A stretch of DNA of 39,445 bases, taken from NCBI GenBank assembly GCA_903824675.1, contig CAIJXV010000037.1, positions 1-39,445 on the forward strand, read 5' to 3'. Of this stretch, positions 6,183 through 15,475 are shown in pieces. The notes beneath the pieces were generated by a model. That model saw only the letters and a program-made list of their open reading frames with translations, was not told the DNA's origin and did not search any database. Numbering within the stretch: position 1 is the stretch's first letter; each line of letters starts with the position of its first letter. The DNA is from an uncultured bacterium (GTDB taxonomy: Bacteria > Verrucomicrobiota > Kiritimatiellia > CAIKKV01 > CAIJXV01). Both the position numbers and the translations under genes were made by a program.

Positions 6183-8744
6183 TTAAAATAATCCCCAAAA
6201 TTCAGCGCGGATCTTGTCAATCCGTGCCTGCGCGTCAGCCGCCGCCGGCACTCCCGCATCCACAACCCGCTGTAACACCCGTACCGCCCGGCGTCGATTA
6301 TCCTGGGCCTCCAGGATATCCGCCACGGCAAACGCTGCGCGTGTGAACCAGACAGCCGCCGGCGAGTCGGGCGACAATCGGCCGGCCGGATCTTCAAGAA
6401 ACCGGACGACAACCCGCGTATAATAGTGCTCCAACGCTTCGTCGGTCCGCGCCATTTTTTCCAGGCATCGACCGATCTTGTACTCTGCCTGGAAACGCAA
6501 ATCCGCCGGGACACCGGTCCCCCCCAATACATTGCGATAGGAGGTCATGGCTTCCGTATAACGGCGGGAATCCTCAGCTCCAAGGGTGAATTGACAATCC
6601 CCCTTGCGCATCCAGGCTGCCGGGATCAACCGGTGATTGGGATGTCGGGTCAGGATCTCGTCGAACAACAAGATGGCATTGGCGACGTCGCCCAACTCCG
6701 TCATCGCATCTCCCTGGTAATAGCGCGCGTCCGCCAGTTTCTGGCTTTTGGGGTAATTTTTCGCCAAACGTCCAAAATGCTCCACCGCCCGCAGGTATTC
6801 CTTGCGATTCAGCGCGGCCCGGCCGGCCCATAACAACGCCTGATCCGCGATCGAGGATTGCGGAAATTTCCGGACCAATTCAAGAAATTGCGTTTCGGCT
6901 TCCGGATAGAACTGGTGGTTATAATGATACTCGCCCAACCAAAATAGAACATCCGGGGTCCACTCCGAATTCGGATACTGCTCCACGAAGGTCCGACAAA
7001 CTCCCAGCGCTTCCTCCTCCCGACCCATCATGTAAAGACACCAGCCGCGCATGAAATTAGCCTGTTCCACAAATGCACTGGTTTTGAACCGTGCGAGAAG
7101 ATCCTGAAAATCCCGGAGCGCGGCATCGAACCACACCATCCGATACAAAAGAATTCCCCGCCGTTGCAGGATCCGCGCGGTCAATTGCCCGTTCGTATAC
7201 GTTTGCAACGCCCGCGTGTACCCCTCCAATGCCTCAGCTGGAAAATTATGGTCCTCGTGGCATTCCGCCCAACGCAGAGCGGCCCGTTCCGCGTAAGGCG
7301 AAGCCGGATATTGATCCAACACCTCGCGAAACCACCGAACCCCCTCATTAAATTGACTGGCCCGAATCAGGCTTTCCCCCGCCTGCAACAGCGCCTGGGG
7401 GCCCAGTTCCGTCGCCGGGTACTCCGTCGGGGCCTTGAGATAGGATTCAGCCGCCTTGATATATTGCCCGCTCGCAAACCACGCATCGCCCATCCGGCAT
7501 AGAATTTGAGCCCGTTCGGCCGGGTCATCCAACAAGGCCAGGGCTCGGGTGTACGCGCCCGCCGATTCTGCGTAACGCCCGCCTTTGAACAACACCTGCC
7601 CCTTGCCCGCTGCGGCTTCCGCCTGACCCGCCCGATTCGTGAACGTCTCCAGGTAATTTTGATATTCAGCAGCCGCCCGATCGATCAGTCCGGTCTCGGC
7701 ATACGATCGGGCAATCTCCAACTGAAGCCGACTGGCCAACGGCGTATCGATCTCCCCCGCAATCACTTTTCGCAAAAGGGTCACCCCTTCGTCAATCCGC
7801 CCCATGCGAATCAGGATGCGACCGCGCACAAGCTGCCCCCGCTGTTTAAGATTGTGATTCTGTGTCAACTCCAGACCGCGATCCGCCGAGGCCAGCGCAG
7901 CTTCATCATGCCCCTGCGCACTGTTCAAATCCGCCAAGGCAAAACAAGCCTCGGCCCGTCGGTCGGGACGAACCGTTTTGTCTGCCGATAGCGTGTCCAG
8001 TGCATTCCAAGCCTTGTCGAATTTTTTCTCCCGAATCAGAATTTGCGCCAGGGCCAGACGGGCTTCCTGCCCTGAATCACTATCCGGTGCCTGGCTGATC
8101 AATGTTTCCAAAGGTTTTCGGGCGCCGGCCCAATCGCCCCCTTCCAAAAGGGCCCGGGACCAGTCGAGGAGATTCGCCGGCCCCTCCGGCGTATCACCGG
8201 ATTCGCGGGCAAACAGGGCAAACAGGGCCAGCGCTTCTTCCTTGCGGCCCAGTTTGGCCAGACACCAGGCGCGCAACCGCCTGGCCCGGGAAGCATATCC
8301 GGCCGTGGACTCGTATTTCGCCTGAAAAACATCAAGGGCCGACAATGCGCCATCATAGCGGCCCAACCCATACAATCCCATGGCATGCCAGAATAATAAG
8401 GCCCCTTCCATCGACCCTGGATGACGGCGATACCCTTCCAGGTCGATCATCTCTTGAAATTTTTCCTGCCCGTTCAGGGCCCTCATCAAAATCAAGGTCG
8501 CCTCTGCGGACAGATCCGTCGTCGGGGCCTCGGTCGCCAGCACCGCACGGGCCTGTCGTTCCGCCACCCGGTAAAGGCCATCCTCCATCGCCGCCGAGGC
8601 CGCGGTCAGGGATGAAGGCGTCTGGGCCGCTAACGGTCCGGCCCATAGGACGACTACCGCTAACAGGCCCGTCAGGCTCCCGTTAAAAATCAGGTTTAGG
8701 AATCGTTCCCGGCCCCGGTCTGATATTGAATTCCGGTCGCTCAT
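6183..8744 (-). CDS. Large secreted TPR-repeat protein
   Basis: The 853-residue protein starts with a basic stretch and a hydrophobic segment (LTGLLAVVVLWAGPLAAQ) ending at an AxA-type signal-peptidase site, so it is probably periplasmic. The rest is almost entirely tetratricopeptide-like helical pairs, with repeated A...Y..aL..fP.S..A..AL...G patterns, for example FPQSSIADQALLWAGRAAL and YPKSQKLADARYYQGDAM. Such YbgF/CpoB- or BamD-like repeats act as protein-docking scaffolds. Its place directly before exbB, exbD and the TonB-like gene suggests a structural role with that envelope system, as is common for Tol-Pal-associated TPR proteins. The partner is unknown. The ATG at 8744 is preferred to a TTG at 8750. 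uvrA ends 7 bases upstream. Confidence 0.85.
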   Translation of the reverse strand: MSDRNSISDRGRERFLNLIFNGSLTGLLAVVVLWAGPLAAQTPSSLTAASAAMEDGLYRVAERQARAVLATEAPTTDLSAEATLILMRALNGQEKFQEMIDLEGYRRHPGSMEGALLFWHAMGLYGLGRYDGALSALDVFQAKYESTAGYASRARRLRAWCLAKLGRKEEALALFALFARESGDTPEGPANLLDWSRALLEGGDWAGARKPLETLISQAPDSDSGQEARLALAQILIREKKFDKAWNALDTLSADKTVRPDRRAEACFALADLNSAQGHDEAALASADRGLELTQNHNLKQRGQLVRGRILIRMGRIDEGVTLLRKVIAGEIDTPLASRLQLEIARSYAETGLIDRAAAEYQNYLETFTNRAGQAEAAAGKGQVLFKGGRYAESAGAYTRALALLDDPAERAQILCRMGDAWFASGQYIKAAESYLKAPTEYPATELGPQALLQAGESLIRASQFNEGVRWFREVLDQYPASPYAERAALRWAECHEDHNFPAEALEGYTRALQTYTNGQLTARILQRRGILLYRMVWFDAALRDFQDLLARFKTSAFVEQANFMRGWCLYMMGREEEALGVCRTFVEQYPNSEWTPDVLFWLGEYHYNHQFYPEAETQFLELVRKFPQSSIADQALLWAGRAALNRKEYLRAVEHFGRLAKNYPKSQKLADARYYQGDAMTELGDVANAILLFDEILTRHPNHRLIPAAWMRKGDCQFTLGAEDSRRYTEAMTSYRNVLGGTGVPADLRFQAEYKIGRCLEKMARTDEALEHYYTRVVVRFLEDPAGRLSPDSPAAVWFTRAAFAVADILEAQDNRRRAVRVLQRVVDAGVPAAADAQARIDKIRAEFWGLF

Positions 8745-8751
8745 CGTCAAC

Positions 8752-11601
8752 TCATCGCCTTTCCAAAATCGGCTTCAACGCCTGTCCGGTAAAGGAAGCC
8801 GGCGTGTTCGCCACCTCTTCCGGAGTTCCGGCAGCCACCAAATAGCCCCCCCCCGCGCCACCTTCGGGACCCAAGTCGACAATATAATCGGCCCGCTTGA
8901 TGACGTCGAGATTATGTTCGATGACCAGCACGGTGTTGCCGCTCTCCCGCAATCGTTCCAATACCCGCATCAGGTGGGCTACATCGGCAAAATGCAGACC
9001 GGTGGTGGGCTCGTCCAACACATACAGGGTTCGGCCAGTTGCCTGTCGGCTCAATTCGGTCGCCAGTTTCACCCGTTGAGCCTCGCCGCCCGATAACGTG
9101 GTCGCCGACTGACCTAATTGAACATAGCCCAACCCGACTTCGGAAAGGGTCTGTAATTTACGGGCCAACCGTGGGATATTCCGAAACAGCTCCAGTCCTT
9201 CGTCCACGGTCCGATTCAATATGTCGGCGATGGAATGGCCTTTGAAGTGAATGGCCAGTGTTTCGGGATTGTAGCGTAGCCCCCGACACGCCTCGCAAGG
9301 CACATACACATCGGGCAAAAAATGCATCTCGAGCCGGATGACGCCATCCCCTTTGCAGGTCTCGCACCGCCCGCCCTTCACATTGAAACTGAACCGGCCG
9401 GGGCCGTATCCACGGACTTTCGCTTCAGGCAGTCCCGTGAACAGATCCCGAATATAGGTAAAGGCGCCGGTATAGGTCGCCGGATTGCTCCGCGGCGTCC
9501 GCCCGATCGGGGATTGGTCGATCACGATCACCTTGTCGATGTGCTCAACCCCCTCCAGCGCCCGGTGACGTCCGGGCGTGTCGCGTGCGCCCATCAGACG
9601 ACGCGCCAGCGCCCGCTGCAGGATATCGTCGACGAGCGTGCTCTTGCCGCTCCCCGACACACCCGTGACACAGATCAGTAAACCCAACGGCAGGGTGACA
9701 TCGATGTTTTTGAGATTGTTCTCGGACGCCCCCAGGATTTTCAAGCAGGGCCCGCGCGCCGATTTGCGCTTCCGGGGAATTTCAATTTCAACTTCTCTCC
9801 GCAAGTACCGGGCCGTCACCGAATCCGGAGACTGGAGCAGCTCCGGAACGGTCCCTGCAAACATCACCCGTCCCCCGTGCCGCCCGGCGCCGGGACCGAG
9901 GTCGACCACGTAGTCGGCGGACCGGATGGTCTCTTCGTCGTGTTCGACCACCACCACGGTGTTGCCCAAGTCACGCAAGCCTTGAAGCGTCCGGATCAGG
10001 CGGGCATTATCCCGGTGATGCAATCCAATACTCGGTTCATCCAACACATACAAGACCCCGACCAGCCGTGACCCGATTTGCGTCGCCAACCGAATCCGCT
10101 GGGCTTCCCCACCCGACAATGTCCCGCTCTCCCGATCCAATGTCAGGTAATTCAATCCGACGTCCACCAGGAACCCGAGCCGTTCACGGATTTCCTTGAT
10201 GACCAGGGCCACCATCTGCCGTTCAATCGTCGTCAGGGGCAGGGAACTGAAAAACTGTGCGGCATCGCCAGCCGAGAGGGCCGTCACCTGGTGAATGCCC
10301 AAACCGTTAACCGTACAGGCCAGCGAAACCGGCTTCAGCCGTGATCCGCCACACGCCTTGCAGGGTTTACGGGTCATGTAGGACCTCAGCCGTTCCTGGG
10401 TGAACTGGCTGTCGGTCTCCTCGTATCGACGGGCAAGATTGGGCAAAATGCCTTCGAACGGTTTGGCATACTGGCGGCGCGCGCCTCCCCGCCAATAGCC
10501 GATGTTCACCGGTTCATCGCCGGAACCGTGCAGTAGAATGTCGCGAATCCGTTCAGGCAATTCCTTGAAGGGCGTATCCAGACTAAATTCATAATGACGG
10601 GCCAGCGCCCGAAGCAGGCTCTTATAATAGAGGATCAATCGCCGTCCGCCTCGCCGCCAGGCCGGAATCGCCCCCTCTTCGATGGACAAGGACGGATCCG
10701 GCACCACCAGGTTTTCATCGAACTCCATCCGGCTCCCCAACCCCGCACAGGCCGAACAGGCCCCATAGGGGTTGTTGAAGGAAAAATGACGGGCGGTCAA
10801 CTTTTCAAAACTCAAACCGCAAACGGCACAGGCATTCTTCTCGGAAAACAGGGTCTCGACCTCGTTCCCCTTCCCGTCCGAGTGCAGGGCCAGCAGGCGC
10901 CCTTCCCCTTCCCGCAAAGCCAGCTCAACCGAATCGGCCAGGCGGGAACGAATCTCGCCATCCAACGTCAGGCGGTCCACCACGATGTCAACCGAATGGG
11001 CCTTGCGTTTGTCCAGACGCGGCAACTCGTCCAATTCCACCATCACACCATCCAGACGCACCCGCAAAAATCCCTTCTTGCGGATCGCTTCGAAGACCGC
11101 CTCGTGTTGTCCCTTTTTACCGGAAATCGCCGGGGCCAGCAAAACCAAGCGAGACTGGGACGGGAACTTCAGAATTTGATCGGTGATCTGAGCCGCGCTC
11201 TGGGGTTCGACCGACCGACCGCATTGGGGACAATGCGGTTTGCCGATGGCCGCATAGAGCAGGCGCAGATAATCGTGAATCTCGGTGGTTGTGGCGACAA
11301 TCGAACGCGGATTGGAACCGGCGGTCCGCTGTTCTATGGCAATCGCAGGGGACAACCCGTCAATCCGGTCCACGTCCGGTTTCTGCATTTGATCGAGGAA
11401 CTGACGGGCATACGCCGAAAAGCTCTCGACATACCGGCGCTGGCCTTCAGCAAAAAGGGTATCGAACGCCAGCGATGATTTGCCCGATCCACTCAACCCG
11501 GTGATCACACAGAGCGAATTTCGCGGCAAATGCACGGTCACATTCTGGAGATTGTGTTCCCGGGCGCCGGCGATGAGAATCCCGTCTTCAGCGCTTTTCA
11601 T
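8752..11601 (-). CDS. uvrA: Excinuclease ABC subunit A, UvrA
   Basis: UvrA is the damage-recognition ATPase of nucleotide excision repair; a UvrA dimer loads UvrB at lesions. The 949 residues match the family (about 940). Both ATPase modules are complete: Walker A GLSGSGKSSLAFDT near the start and GVSGSGKSTLVDDIL in the second half, and the signature plus Walker B runs LSGGEAQRIRLATQIGS..LDEPSIGLHHRDN and LSGGEAQRVKLATELSR..LDEPTTGLHFADV. Zinc modules CAVCGLSF...CSACAGLG and CETCKGDG...CEACRGLRY are intact. The start at 11601 gives the usual short lead before I.I.GAREHNL. It sits 40 bases after tyrS and almost abuts the TPR gene. No LexA-type operator is apparent upstream, so control is likely through the operon. 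Confidence 0.97.
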   Translation of the reverse strand: MKSAEDGILIAGAREHNLQNVTVHLPRNSLCVITGLSGSGKSSLAFDTLFAEGQRRYVESFSAYARQFLDQMQKPDVDRIDGLSPAIAIEQRTAGSNPRSIVATTTEIHDYLRLLYAAIGKPHCPQCGRSVEPQSAAQITDQILKFPSQSRLVLLAPAISGKKGQHEAVFEAIRKKGFLRVRLDGVMVELDELPRLDKRKAHSVDIVVDRLTLDGEIRSRLADSVELALREGEGRLLALHSDGKGNEVETLFSEKNACAVCGLSFEKLTARHFSFNNPYGACSACAGLGSRMEFDENLVVPDPSLSIEEGAIPAWRRGGRRLILYYKSLLRALARHYEFSLDTPFKELPERIRDILLHGSGDEPVNIGYWRGGARRQYAKPFEGILPNLARRYEETDSQFTQERLRSYMTRKPCKACGGSRLKPVSLACTVNGLGIHQVTALSAGDAAQFFSSLPLTTIERQMVALVIKEIRERLGFLVDVGLNYLTLDRESGTLSGGEAQRIRLATQIGSRLVGVLYVLDEPSIGLHHRDNARLIRTLQGLRDLGNTVVVVEHDEETIRSADYVVDLGPGAGRHGGRVMFAGTVPELLQSPDSVTARYLRREVEIEIPRKRKSARGPCLKILGASENNLKNIDVTLPLGLLICVTGVSGSGKSTLVDDILQRALARRLMGARDTPGRHRALEGVEHIDKVIVIDQSPIGRTPRSNPATYTGAFTYIRDLFTGLPEAKVRGYGPGRFSFNVKGGRCETCKGDGVIRLEMHFLPDVYVPCEACRGLRYNPETLAIHFKGHSIADILNRTVDEGLELFRNIPRLARKLQTLSEVGLGYVQLGQSATTLSGGEAQRVKLATELSRQATGRTLYVLDEPTTGLHFADVAHLMRVLERLRESGNTVLVIEHNLDVIKRADYIVDLGPEGGAGGGYLVAAGTPEEVANTPASFTGQALKPILERR

Positions 11602-11641
11602 GGATCTTTCCCGACACCGCCCGGCCGGTGCCGCCCGGGCT

Positions 11642-12910
11642 TTAGCCGATTTTAACCAACCGATAGGATTTCCGGCCGGACCGCAACACCAGCATGCGTC
11701 CCCCGATCACCTGATCGGCGGTGGCGGGTATCAGCGGATCAGCCACTTTGACATTATTGACATAAAAACCGCCATTGGCCGCCAGCCGACGAACCTCGCC
11801 TTTACTGGTACAGAGTCCGGCGGCAACCGCCAAATCGGCCAGGGGGACGCCCAAAACCCGGTCTTGCGGCAGAACGGCGGAGGGCACATTGGCAAAAATC
11901 CCTTCCAGATCGTCAGCCGTCAGGTCCCCAAATGACCCGCCGAAAAGCACTTCGCTGGCAGCCAGCGCCTTGCGTAACCCGGCCTCGCCATGAACGGTAC
12001 GGGTGATCGTTTCCGCCAACCGGTGCTGTGCCACGCGCTTTTCCGGCTCGGTCCGCATCGATGCTTCCAAAGCCTGCAACTCTTCCTCCGGCAGGAAGGT
12101 AAACACCCGCAGGAGTCGCAACACATCGCCATCCTCGGTCCGCAGGAAAAACTGGTAAAAGTCATAACAGGAGGTTCGGCGTTCATCGAGATAGATTGAA
12201 TTGCCGGCGCTCTTGCCGAATTTTTTACCCGAGCTATCACATAAAATCGGAAAGGTCAGGCCGTAGGCCTCTTCACTGCGCAAGCGACGGATCAACTCGG
12301 TCCCCGCCGTAATGTTACCCCATTGATCGGATCCGCCGATCTGAATCCGACAGCCATAGGTATCCCGGAGATGGAGAAAGTCGTAGGCTTGCAGGAGTTG
12401 GTAGCTGAATTCACAGAAACTCATGCCGAACTCGCCTTCGAGCCGTGCCTTGACGCTCTCCTTATCGAGCATCGCCCCCACCCGGAAATATTTGCCGACA
12501 TCCCGCAAAAAACCGATGAAGGAGAATTCTTTCATCCAGTCATTATTATTGACCAACCGGGCCGGGGCGATTTTCGAATCGAAATCGAGGAAGCGCGACA
12601 GGTTTTCCCGAATCCCCTCGACGTTCCGTTCCACATCTTCGGCGCTGAGCAGATTGCGTTCCGCCGATTTTCCCGAAGGATCCCCGATGAGTCCCGTCGC
12701 CCCCCCCACCAGGGCGATCACCGGATGGCCGCACCGCTGAAAATGAGCCAACCCCATGATCGTCACAAAATTGCCGACCTGGAGACTGCTCGACGTCGGA
12801 TCAAATCCGGCGTAAACCGGCGTGGGTTGCTCGACCACCCGGACCAAGTCCGGACTGGTTATGTCCTGAAACAAACCCCGCGCCTTTAAAATGTCGACCA
12901 CGTTCGGCAT
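11642..12910 (-). CDS. tyrS: Tyrosyl-tRNA synthetase TyrS
   Basis: TyrRS charges tRNA-Tyr with tyrosine. The 422-residue class I enzyme shows FDPTSSSLQVGNF at 36-48 (the HIGH-motif site), VGGATGLIGDPSGKSAERNLL at 68-88, the tyrosine pocket GGSDQWGNITAG at 192-203, KFGKS at 230-234 in place of KMSKS, and a C-terminal S4 RNA-binding domain (LADLAVAAGLCTSKGEVRRL onward). The HIGH motif reads Q-V-G-N, so both histidines are replaced; an Asn at the second site is known in some TyrRS, while Gln at the first is less usual. The ATG at 12910 gives a normal N-terminus; the open frame upstream runs across the terminator hairpin and is not coding. AAGGA lies 10 bases upstream. Confidence 0.96.
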   Translation of the reverse strand: MPNVVDILKARGLFQDITSPDLVRVVEQPTPVYAGFDPTSSSLQVGNFVTIMGLAHFQRCGHPVIALVGGATGLIGDPSGKSAERNLLSAEDVERNVEGIRENLSRFLDFDSKIAPARLVNNNDWMKEFSFIGFLRDVGKYFRVGAMLDKESVKARLEGEFGMSFCEFSYQLLQAYDFLHLRDTYGCRIQIGGSDQWGNITAGTELIRRLRSEEAYGLTFPILCDSSGKKFGKSAGNSIYLDERRTSCYDFYQFFLRTEDGDVLRLLRVFTFLPEEELQALEASMRTEPEKRVAQHRLAETITRTVHGEAGLRKALAASEVLFGGSFGDLTADDLEGIFANVPSAVLPQDRVLGVPLADLAVAAGLCTSKGEVRRLAANGGFYVNNVKVADPLIPATADQVIGGRMLVLRSGRKSYRLVKIG

Positions 12911-12928
12911 AAATAATCTGTCCTTATG

Positions 12929-12964
12929 AAAAAAACGAGGCGCACCGTCCGACGGTGCGCCTCG
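12929..12964 (-). terminator. Intrinsic terminator or attenuator between rpsA and tyrS
   Basis: On the minus strand a perfect 13-base-pair stem (arms 12952-12964 and 12936-12948) with a 3-base loop is followed by seven T (12935-12929). This is a textbook Rho-independent terminator for rpsA. It ends only 18 bases before the tyrS start codon and 3 bases before the tyrS Shine-Dalgarno region (12921-12925), leaving no room for a promoter. Confidence 0.93.
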
Positions 12965-13004
12965 CCAATCCGATCCGCGGGTCGCCCCGCGGTAAACACC
13001 GTCC

Positions 13005-14786
13005 TTATTCCTTGTCCTTGCTCTTCCGGGCGCCCGGATGCCAGTCTTCTTCCTTCTGCTCGCTGGCCCCGAAGGCCGCATCGAACGCACCGGCCAGGTC
13101 GACCAGGTCTTCGCCCGGACGCAACCCCTCGAGCATCTCGTCCTTCACGACGAAATCCTCATCGGCCACATTGGCCGCCTTGATGCTCAAGCCGATCTTG
13201 CGCTCAACCGGGTCGATCCGAACCACCCGGGCCGAAACGTCCTGACCCACCTTGAGCACGTCGCGCACCTTTTCAACCCGATCATCGCTGATCTGCGAAA
13301 TGTGCACCAACCCGTCAACGCCTTCGCCCATGTCGATGAACGCGCCGAACGAAGCCAGCTTGGTCACCTTGCCCTGCACCAACTGACCCACCTTGTACCG
13401 CGCGGCAATCGAGGACCACGGATCTTCCTGCGCCTGCTTGAGACCCAGGCTGATGCGCTGATTCTCAGGCGACACTTCCAGCACAACCGCCTCGACATCG
13501 TCGCTCTTCTTGAGCACTTCCGAAGGATGGTTGATCTTGCGAGTCCAGGACATATCCGAAACGTGAATCATCCCGTCAATGCCCTCTTCCAACTCCACAA
13601 AGGCGCCGTACGAGGTGAAATTGCGCACTTTACCGTGCACCCGGGCACCAATCGGATACCGTTCGCGCACGCCATCCCAAGGATTCTCCTCGGTCTGCCG
13701 CATGCCCAACGCGATCTTCTGATCGGCCTTGTTGATGGTCAGCACCACCACGTCGACTTCCTGTCCGACGGTCAGCACATCCGACGCACGGGCGATCCGC
13801 TTGGTCCACGAAATCTCCGAAACGTGGACGAGCCCTTCAACGCCCTGCTCCAATTCGACAAAGGCGCCATAGGGAACCAGATTGACCACCTTGCCGCGTA
13901 ACCGACTGCCCACGGGGAACTTCGACTCGATGTTGTCCCAGGGATTCGGGGTGCGCTGTTTCAACCCGAGCGAAACGCGTTCCTTCTCGGTGTTGATGTC
14001 CAGAATGACCACTTCGATCGGCTGGCCCGATGCCACCATCTCGGACGGATGGTTGATCCGGCCCCAGCTCATATCGGTGATGTGCAGCAATCCGTCCAAC
14101 CCGTCCAGATCGACGAATACGCCGAAATCGGTGATGTTCTTGATCGTGCCCTTGCGAATCTGACCCACCTTGAGCTCGGACAGCAGTTCGCGTTTCTTGT
14201 CGCGGCGACGCTCTTCGAGCAATTCGCGACGGGACAGGACGATGTTGTGCCGTTCCGGATTGATCTTGAGAATCTTGAACTCATACATGTTGCCCACGAA
14301 ACCATCCGGATCGTGAACAGGCGAAATATCGATCTGCGAACCGGGCAGGAAAGCTTCAACCCCTGCCACGTCCACAATCAGGCCGCCTTTGACGCGGGCC
14401 GTAACGCGACCCATGGTCGTGCCGCCTTCTTTGAAGGACTCGAGGACATTGTCCCATTTCTGCTTCTGCTCGGCCTTGCGCTTGCTCAGGACGACCATGC
14501 CATCGTCATCCTCGGCGCCTTCGAGCAGGACGCTGAACACATCGCCCGGCTTCACGGCGGTCATATCCCCGAATTCCTGAGCGGAGATGACGCCTTCAGA
14601 CTTGTAGCCGATATCCATCAGGATTTCACTGCTACGGACTTCCAGGACCTTGCCTTGGACAATCGAACCTTCGACGAAATCCCGCAGGGTTTCGTCATAC
14701 ATGCGGGACGCTGCCTCGCGTTCGGCCTCCGTCATTTCGACATGGGCCACGCCACTACGCCCCGCGCGCTTCTTCTGTTTTTGCAT
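13005..14786 (-). CDS. rpsA: 30S ribosomal protein S1
   Basis: S1 binds mRNA at the ribosome and helps unfold and position it for initiation. The 593-residue protein carries six S1 OB-fold repeats, starting near residues 37, 121, 207, 292, 379 and 466. The last four share the strong RNA-binding pattern G..v.G.V.....yGAFVeLe.gveGLVHvSe.sW. The first two are the divergent ribosome-binding type. An acidic and basic C-terminal tail of about 60 residues follows. The ATG at 14786 lacks a Shine-Dalgarno sequence; that is usual for rpsA, whose initiation region is often structured and autoregulated by S1. It opens the minus-strand block and is followed by a strong terminator. Confidence 0.95.
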   Translation of the reverse strand: MQKQKKRAGRSGVAHVEMTEAEREAASRMYDETLRDFVEGSIVQGKVLEVRSSEILMDIGYKSEGVISAQEFGDMTAVKPGDVFSVLLEGAEDDDGMVVLSKRKAEQKQKWDNVLESFKEGGTTMGRVTARVKGGLIVDVAGVEAFLPGSQIDISPVHDPDGFVGNMYEFKILKINPERHNIVLSRRELLEERRRDKKRELLSELKVGQIRKGTIKNITDFGVFVDLDGLDGLLHITDMSWGRINHPSEMVASGQPIEVVILDINTEKERVSLGLKQRTPNPWDNIESKFPVGSRLRGKVVNLVPYGAFVELEQGVEGLVHVSEISWTKRIARASDVLTVGQEVDVVVLTINKADQKIALGMRQTEENPWDGVRERYPIGARVHGKVRNFTSYGAFVELEEGIDGMIHVSDMSWTRKINHPSEVLKKSDDVEAVVLEVSPENQRISLGLKQAQEDPWSSIAARYKVGQLVQGKVTKLASFGAFIDMGEGVDGLVHISQISDDRVEKVRDVLKVGQDVSARVVRIDPVERKIGLSIKAANVADEDFVVKDEMLEGLRPGEDLVDLAGAFDAAFGASEQKEEDWHPGARKSKDKE

Positions 14787-14834
14787 TTGTTTTGGGTTGA
14801 TGGGGTTATTGAGTTGTATCCACTTCCGGACACC

Positions 14835-14886
14835 GTCACTCGACAGGCCGGAATTCAGAACCGGATTCTGTCACTCGACAGGCCGG
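14835..14886. repeat. Direct repeat in the rpsA leader
   Basis: A 17-base sequence, GTCACTCGACAGGCCGG, occurs at 14835-14851 and again at 14870-14886, a 35-base period, just upstream of rpsA. The spacer holds a short inverted repeat (CAGAA...TTCTG). If transcribed it lies in the 5' leader of the rpsA mRNA, within 100 bases of the start codon. I see no clear promoter with both boxes in this stretch. Confidence 0.6.
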
Positions 14887-15026
14887 TCCCATTCAAAGAG
14901 ACCTGTTAATGTGACAAAATATCCCTGTCCGTGCAAGTCTTTTTCGGTACAAACCCAAGATTTGGGCGAATCTGCAATTCGGTGCACAGAAACCGCTTAA
15001 AGGGCGTTTACACCAACCGTTTTCAA

Positions 15027-15381
15027 TCGATGTAGGCCCGCCCTGTGGCGAGCGTCTGGAGAGGGAGCGGGCTGGATCCGCGCCGGGCACAGAGGCCCGG
15101 CCTACAACATCATGAGATCCCTCGACTTCGCCTGCCTTGAGGATGTCGAATTTCACTCGATGTCGGCCTGCCCTCTGTGGCAGGCGTCTGGTGATAGAGG
15201 GGATTGGATTAGCGGACGCCGGGCACAGAGGCCCGGCCTACAACATCATGAGATCCCTCGACTTCGCCTGCCCTGAGGATGTCGAATTTCACTCGATGTC
15301 GGCCTGCCCTCTGTGGCAGGCGTCTGGTGATAGAGGGGATTGGATCAGCGGACGCCGGGCGCAGAGGTTCGGCCTACAACA
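15027..15381. repeat. Tandem array of a palindromic intergenic element, 2.6 units
   Basis: Units start at 15027, 15157 and 15293 (periods 130 and 136; the third is cut short at about 15381). Each unit is a long hairpin whose arms begin TGTAGGC or TGTCGGC and end GGCCTACA (15031-15106 in the first unit), then a spacer of about 47 bases with a second, smaller hairpin (TCGAC...GTCGA). Units 2 and 3 are nearly identical; unit 1 differs more in the hairpin loop. Nothing in 14787-15475 looks protein-coding. A small hairpin, GCCCCA-CC-TGGGGC, near 15405 lies downstream of the 1242-residue gene but has no T run. Confidence 0.85.
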
Positions 15382-15475
15382 ACGGGGAATCGGGGTGCGG
15401 GGGAAGCCCCACCTGGGGCGGTTTATCAAGGAAATAGCCGAATTTGTACCGAATCGCAGATGTGCCCACACGATT

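Noticed and set aside
12911-13090. 60-codon upstream extension of tyrS
   Set aside because: It would run through the terminator hairpin and into rpsA, and is Arg-rich without homology to TyrRS.
15027-15381. CRISPR array
   Set aside because: The units are 130-136 bases with near-identical spacers, and no cas genes are present. It is a tandem palindromic repeat.
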